Positions 5,470-8,497 of a DNA stretch of 8,497 nucleotides are shown here, piece by piece. The notes beneath the pieces were generated by a model that did not search any database, was not told the DNA's origin, and saw nothing but the letters and a program-made list of their open reading frames with translations. Positions within the stretch are counted from its first letter, which is position 1; each line of letters begins with the position of its first letter. The stretch comes from SAR116 cluster bacterium (GTDB lineage Bacteria; Pseudomonadota; Alphaproteobacteria; Puniceispirillales; UBA1172): the NCBI GenBank assembly GCA_002691725.1, contig NZIT01000006.1, positions 1 to 8,497 of the forward strand, read 5' to 3'. A program made the translations under genes and the position numbers.

Positions 5470-6255
5470 ATGAGAATAGCAACATGGAATATCAATTCTG
5501 TAAGACTTAGATTGCCTCAAGTCTTTCGTTTCATTCAAGAACAGAAAATAGATATATTGTGTTTGCAAGAAACTAAAACTGAAGATCAATACTTTCCATC
5601 AGAGGAATTTTCAAAACAGGGATATGCTCATCAATATTTTAGAGGTGAGAAATCATATAATGGGGTTGCAATTATATCTAAGTTAAAATTTCAGGAAAAT
5701 GGTTATATAAACTGGTGTAATAAAGATGACTGTAGACACATTTCAGTAAGATTTGGAGAAGAGGTAGAGCTGCATAATTTCTATGTTCCTGCTGGAGGTG
5801 ACGAACCTGATATTGTAATTAATCCGAAGTTTTTGCATAAAATTGACTTTTTAAATGAAATGAAATCCTATTTTGCCGAGGAAAAAAAAACAAAAAAAAT
5901 TTTAGTTGGTGACTTAAATATAGCCCCATTGGAGAATGATGTTTGGTCTCATAAACAACTCCTTAATGTTGTTTCACATACACCAATAGAAACAGAAACT
6001 CTTTTAGATATAATTTCGAGTGGTGATTGGTTTGACGTAATGAGGTCAATCACACCTCATGAAGAAAAATTATACTCCTGGTGGTCCTACAGAAATAGAA
6101 ACTGGGAGGTTTCAAATAGAGGTAGGAGGTTAGATCATGTTTGGGTTTCAAAAAAACTATTTCCACAAGTTAAGTCAGGTGTTATTTACAGGGAAACTAG
6201 ATCATGGGAAAGGCCATCTGATCATGTACCCGTTATAATAGATATTGATATTTAA
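5470..6255 (+). CDS. xthA: Exodeoxyribonuclease III (AP endonuclease)
   Basis: The 261-residue protein is a full-length exonuclease III, the cytosolic base-excision-repair enzyme that cuts 5' of abasic sites and also degrades duplex DNA 3' to 5' with Mg2+. All catalytic landmarks of the endonuclease/exonuclease/phosphatase fold are present: WNINS with N7, LQETK with metal ligand E34, NFYVPAGG with Y105, GDLNIAP with D148 and N150, SWWSYR (203-208), RGRRLDHVWVS with D222, and the closing SDHVPV with D251 and H252. The length is close to the E. coli enzyme (268 residues). Tracts of nine and eight A at 5882-5899 (EEKKTKKI) are read in frame. It is the first gene after the sugar block and begins a co-directional run with dapF (31 bases downstream), mtaB and ftsY. 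The upstream 68 bases hold no obvious promoter; a 20-codon open tail ends in a TGA overlapping its ATG. Confidence 0.96.
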   Translation: MRIATWNINSVRLRLPQVFRFIQEQKIDILCLQETKTEDQYFPSEEFSKQGYAHQYFRGEKSYNGVAIISKLKFQENGYINWCNKDDCRHISVRFGEEVELHNFYVPAGGDEPDIVINPKFLHKIDFLNEMKSYFAEEKKTKKILVGDLNIAPLENDVWSHKQLLNVVSHTPIETETLLDIISSGDWFDVMRSITPHEEKLYSWWSYRNRNWEVSNRGRRLDHVWVSKKLFPQVKSGVIYRETRSWERPSDHVPVIIDIDI

Positions 6256-6286
6256 TTAAAAGCAGTCAAAAAAAAGAGACAGAAAT

Positions 6287-7096
6287 TTGAAAATACCTTT
6301 TTTTAAAATGCATGGTTTAGGTAATGATTTCATTATTTTTGACAATGAAAAAAACCCTAATATTCATGATACAAATTTTTTAAGAAAAATATCTGACAGG
6401 AGATTTGGAATTGGCTGTGATCAAGTAATGATTATAGAAGATACGTCAATTCTAGAAAACTTTAAGATAAAGATGTATAATGCTGATGGGTCAGAGACTG
6501 GTGCGTGTGGAAATGGATCTAGGTGTGTGGCCGATTTCCTGATGAGTAAATATAACCTTAGATCATTAGTATTAGAGACTATATCAGGTAATTTAAAATG
6601 TTTTAAGAGTAACAATTTAGTAACTGTAAACATGGGTAGGCCTAAATTTAAATGGACTGATATACCCATATCTAAAGATATGGACCCACAGAAAGTAAAA
6701 TTAGATAGTTTTAATGCCTTCTGTTTATCGATGGGAAACCCTCATGCTGTAATTTTCTTAGAAAACTCAGAGGAGCTAGAGAGTTTAGATTTAAATACTG
6801 TGGGACCAAAATTAGAAAAACATTCCCTATTTCCTGAGTTTGCAAATATAGAATTTGCATGTGTTTTAAATGATGGTTCAATTAGAATGAGAGTTTGGGA
6901 AAGGGGCGTGGGAATAACATTTGCTTGCGGTTCTGGTGCTTGTGCTACATTAGTCGCCGCTTCGGTTTTAAATAAAAGTCCTAAACAGAATAAAATTATT
7001 TTAGATGGTGGCGATCTATTAGTTAATTGGCTAGAAGACGGTTCTGTAACACTTGCGGGTGATGTGGAAAAAGTTTTTGAAGGCGCTATAGGTTAA
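6287..7096 (+). CDS. dapF: Diaminopimelate epimerase
   Basis: DapF converts LL- to meso-diaminopimelate, the precursor of lysine and the cross-linking residue of peptidoglycan, in the cytosol and without a cofactor. The 269-residue protein has the expected N-terminal KMHGLGNDF (7-15), the first catalytic cysteine C74 in ADGSETGACGNGSRC (66-80), GNPH (150-153), the ERG triad (205-207) and the second catalytic cysteine C214 in FACGSGAC. These two cysteines form the acid/base pair. Both half-barrels and the usual length are present, so it should be active. The start is TTG (6287-6289) with GAGA seven bases upstream; it gives the family-typical N-terminus MKIPFFKMHG, whereas the next ATG would cut into the motif. 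It lies 31 bases after xthA and six bases before mtaB, in one probable operon. No lysine riboswitch is visible in the short gap. Confidence 0.96.
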   Translation: MKIPFFKMHGLGNDFIIFDNEKNPNIHDTNFLRKISDRRFGIGCDQVMIIEDTSILENFKIKMYNADGSETGACGNGSRCVADFLMSKYNLRSLVLETISGNLKCFKSNNLVTVNMGRPKFKWTDIPISKDMDPQKVKLDSFNAFCLSMGNPHAVIFLENSEELESLDLNTVGPKLEKHSLFPEFANIEFACVLNDGSIRMRVWERGVGITFACGSGACATLVAASVLNKSPKQNKIILDGGDLLVNWLEDGSVTLAGDVEKVFEGAIG

Positions 7097-7102
7097 TAGT
7101 AA

Positions 7103-8392
7103 ATGAAATCACCCATAAAAAAGAATTCCATACCTGAGATAAATACTTTCGGATGTAGATTAAATATTTGGGAGAGCCAAGTAATTTCTGACCATGTTAG
7201 TAAAAACGGCCACAGTGATTTAATTATTTTTAATACATGTGCTGTAACAAGTGAGGCAGAACGCCAGGCTAGGCAAGCAATAAGATCACAAAAAAAGAAG
7301 AGACCTGATGCTAAAATTTTAGTGACTGGGTGTGCTGCTCAAATAGACCCTAATAAATGGAATTCTATGCCTGAGGTAAATTTTGTTGTTGGAAATAGAG
7401 AAAAGTTAGAAGCAACATTTTGGAAGAACTTCAATCCCTACGATGATACCACAGATAAAAATAATGTTTTTGTTGACAACATCATGGAAACTAAAAACAC
7501 AAATAATCATATTGTAGATACTTTTGATAGACATACTCGAGGTTTTGTCCAAGTCCAAAATGGATGTGATCATAGGTGTACTTTTTGTATAATTCCTTTT
7601 GGGAGAGGACCTAGCAGGTCTGTTTCAACTCAAGAGGTGATAAACTCTATTAACTCCCTTTTAAAAAATGATGTTAAAGAAATTGTTTTAACGGGAGTAG
7701 ATTTGACTTCGTGGGGTAATGATGTGTTTGGAAAACCAAGTTTAGGTTTGTTAGTTAAGAAGATTTTAAAAAACATACCAGATTTACCAAGGTTAAGATT
7801 ATCTTCAATAGACCCTGCCGAAGTTGATTACGAATTAATGGATGCGCTCGAAAATGAAAAAAGATTGATGCCTCATATTCACTTATCTATTCAACATGGC
7901 GATGATCTTATATTAAAAAGAATGAAAAGAAGGCATCTCTACAGAGATGTAATAAATTTTGTTTCGGAGGTTAGACGACGACGAAGTGATGTAGTGTTTG
8001 GAGGTGATTTTATAGCTGGTTTTCCAACAGAGGACGAAATGGCCCACAAACAAAGTTTAAAATTAATTAAAGAAGCTAGAATTTCTTACGTACATGTTTT
8101 CCCTTACTCAGATAGAGGAAATACTGCCGCATCAAAAATGCCAAAGGTATTAAAAAAAGATATAAAATCGAGAGCAAAGGAATTGAGAGATCTTGCAAAT
8201 AAACAGCATATTAACTTTTTAGAATCTCAAGTTGGTACTATACAAAATGTTTTAGTAGAAAAAAACTCTATCGGGCATGCAGAAAATTTTGCTAAAATAA
8301 AACTCAATGAATCTACTCAAACTAGCGAGATTGTCCCTACTCAAATTTTAGAAATTAATTCTGATTATCTTATTGGGATTCCTGAAAAGTGA
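7103..8392 (+). CDS. mtaB: tRNA (N6-threonylcarbamoyladenosine(37)-C2)-methylthiotransferase MtaB
   Basis: MtaB is a radical-SAM methylthiotransferase that turns t6A at position 37 of ANN-decoding tRNAs into ms2t6A, stabilising codon pairing. The 429-residue protein has the UPF0004 N-domain with three cluster cysteines C18 (TFGCRLN), C46 (FNTCAVT) and C77 (TGCAAQ), which bind the auxiliary 4Fe-4S cluster. The radical-SAM motif is CDHRCTFC (C155, C159, C162), inside VQNGCDHRCTFCIIPFGRG, typical of the MtaB subgroup rather than MiaB or RimO. LTGVDLTSWG, HLSIQHGDD and FIAGFPTE follow in the barrel, and the last 60 or so residues form a degenerate TRAM-like RNA-binding tail. The length is normal. 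The ATG lies six bases after the dapF stop, with AGG inside the end of dapF, so translation is probably coupled. The dapF-mtaB-ftsY order is seen in other alphaproteobacteria. Confidence 0.94.
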   Translation: MKSPIKKNSIPEINTFGCRLNIWESQVISDHVSKNGHSDLIIFNTCAVTSEAERQARQAIRSQKKKRPDAKILVTGCAAQIDPNKWNSMPEVNFVVGNREKLEATFWKNFNPYDDTTDKNNVFVDNIMETKNTNNHIVDTFDRHTRGFVQVQNGCDHRCTFCIIPFGRGPSRSVSTQEVINSINSLLKNDVKEIVLTGVDLTSWGNDVFGKPSLGLLVKKILKNIPDLPRLRLSSIDPAEVDYELMDALENEKRLMPHIHLSIQHGDDLILKRMKRRHLYRDVINFVSEVRRRRSDVVFGGDFIAGFPTEDEMAHKQSLKLIKEARISYVHVFPYSDRGNTAASKMPKVLKKDIKSRAKELRDLANKQHINFLESQVGTIQNVLVEKNSIGHAENFAKIKLNESTQTSEIVPTQILEINSDYLIGIPEK

Positions 8393-8419
8393 AAAAATAA
8401 AAAACGAGAATTTGAATTT

Positions 8420-8497
8420 ATGGCATTAAATTGGTTTAAAAAGTTAAAGTCTGGATTAAGTAAGTCAGCCTCAAAAGTTGAAGGGGCAATAGCTTCA
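8420..8497 (+). CDS. ftsY: Signal recognition particle receptor FtsY, N-terminal start (partial)
   Basis: An ATG at 8420 opens a frame of 26 codons running off the window, beginning MALNWFKKLKSGLSKSASKV. This resembles the amphipathic, basic N-terminal helix of alphaproteobacterial FtsY (W/F-F-x-K-LK-x-GLxKS), which binds anionic lipids and precedes the NG GTPase domain. FtsY receives the SRP-ribosome complex at the inner membrane. The NG domain is not visible, so the call rests on this short motif and the mtaB neighbour, with which ftsY is commonly paired. GAGAA at 8406-8410 is a plausible ribosome binding site. It lies 27 bases after the mtaB stop on the same strand, the likely last visible member of the xthA-dapF-mtaB run. 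Confidence 0.82.
   Translation, partial: MALNWFKKLKSGLSKSASKVEGAIAS

Noticed and set aside
5407..5589. Minus-strand open frame of 60 residues
   Set aside because: It lies across the start of xthA, which is unmistakable on the plus strand, and its product is low-complexity with no family features.
5882..5899. Nine-A and eight-A tracts in xthA as a possible frameshift
   Set aside because: The reading frame continues through both with all catalytic motifs before and after in the same frame, so long A tracts alone are not evidence of breakage here.
6421..6669. Minus-strand open frame of 82 residues
   Set aside because: It lies fully within dapF, whose catalytic motifs are read on the plus strand; this is a shadow frame.
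1..8497. tRNA, rRNA, CRISPR array, transposase or phage genes
   Set aside because: No cloverleaf-like GC-rich segment, no regularly spaced repeats and no mobile-element proteins were seen on either strand; gaps are too short to hide most of these.

Overview
The window reads as chromosomal DNA of a streamlined, very AT-rich Gram-negative alphaproteobacterium, most likely a marine Pelagibacterales (SAR11)-type or similar lineage. The evidence is gene content (ftsK end, lolA, xthA, dapF, mtaB, ftsY start, an arrangement familiar from alphaproteobacteria), near-zero intergenic space, A/T homopolymers and frequent TTG starts. The exact clade cannot be fixed from this sequence alone.

Layout. Left flank (1-726): the last codons of FtsK, followed with no gap by lolA, the periplasmic lipoprotein carrier, which starts on TTG. 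Middle block (723-5401): surface-sugar genes in alternating orientation. On the minus strand a TPR/GT-B-like protein (3348-1393) overlaps a downstream GT8-like glycosyltransferase (1412-723) by 20 bases. A 73-residue two-helix membrane protein is on plus. A second, uncharacterised GT-A-like transferase (4470-3652) is on minus. A polysaccharide pyruvyl transferase-like gene on plus (4585-5401) is split by one extra A in an 11-A tract. Right flank (5470-8497): a co-directional run of xthA (exonuclease III), dapF (diaminopimelate epimerase), mtaB (tRNA ms2t6A37 methylthiotransferase) and the first 26 codons of ftsY (SRP receptor).

How it fits together. The flanks are housekeeping functions: chromosome segregation, outer-membrane lipoprotein transport, DNA repair, lysine/peptidoglycan precursor synthesis, tRNA modification and membrane protein targeting. 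The middle block looks like a small accessory island for cell-surface glycan (LPS or other polysaccharide) synthesis or decoration inserted between lolA and xthA. Its genes alternate strands, its minus-strand genes look still richer in A/T than the flanks, and one gene appears broken or slippage-dependent. No RNA gene, CRISPR array, insertion sequence or convincing GC-rich terminator was seen. No stretch without a gene exceeds about 115 bases.

No clearly new system is evident. The points most worth a second look are the two poly-A sites, each of which would change the protein product if one A were lost, the probable non-standard ATT start at 4438-4440, and the island itself.
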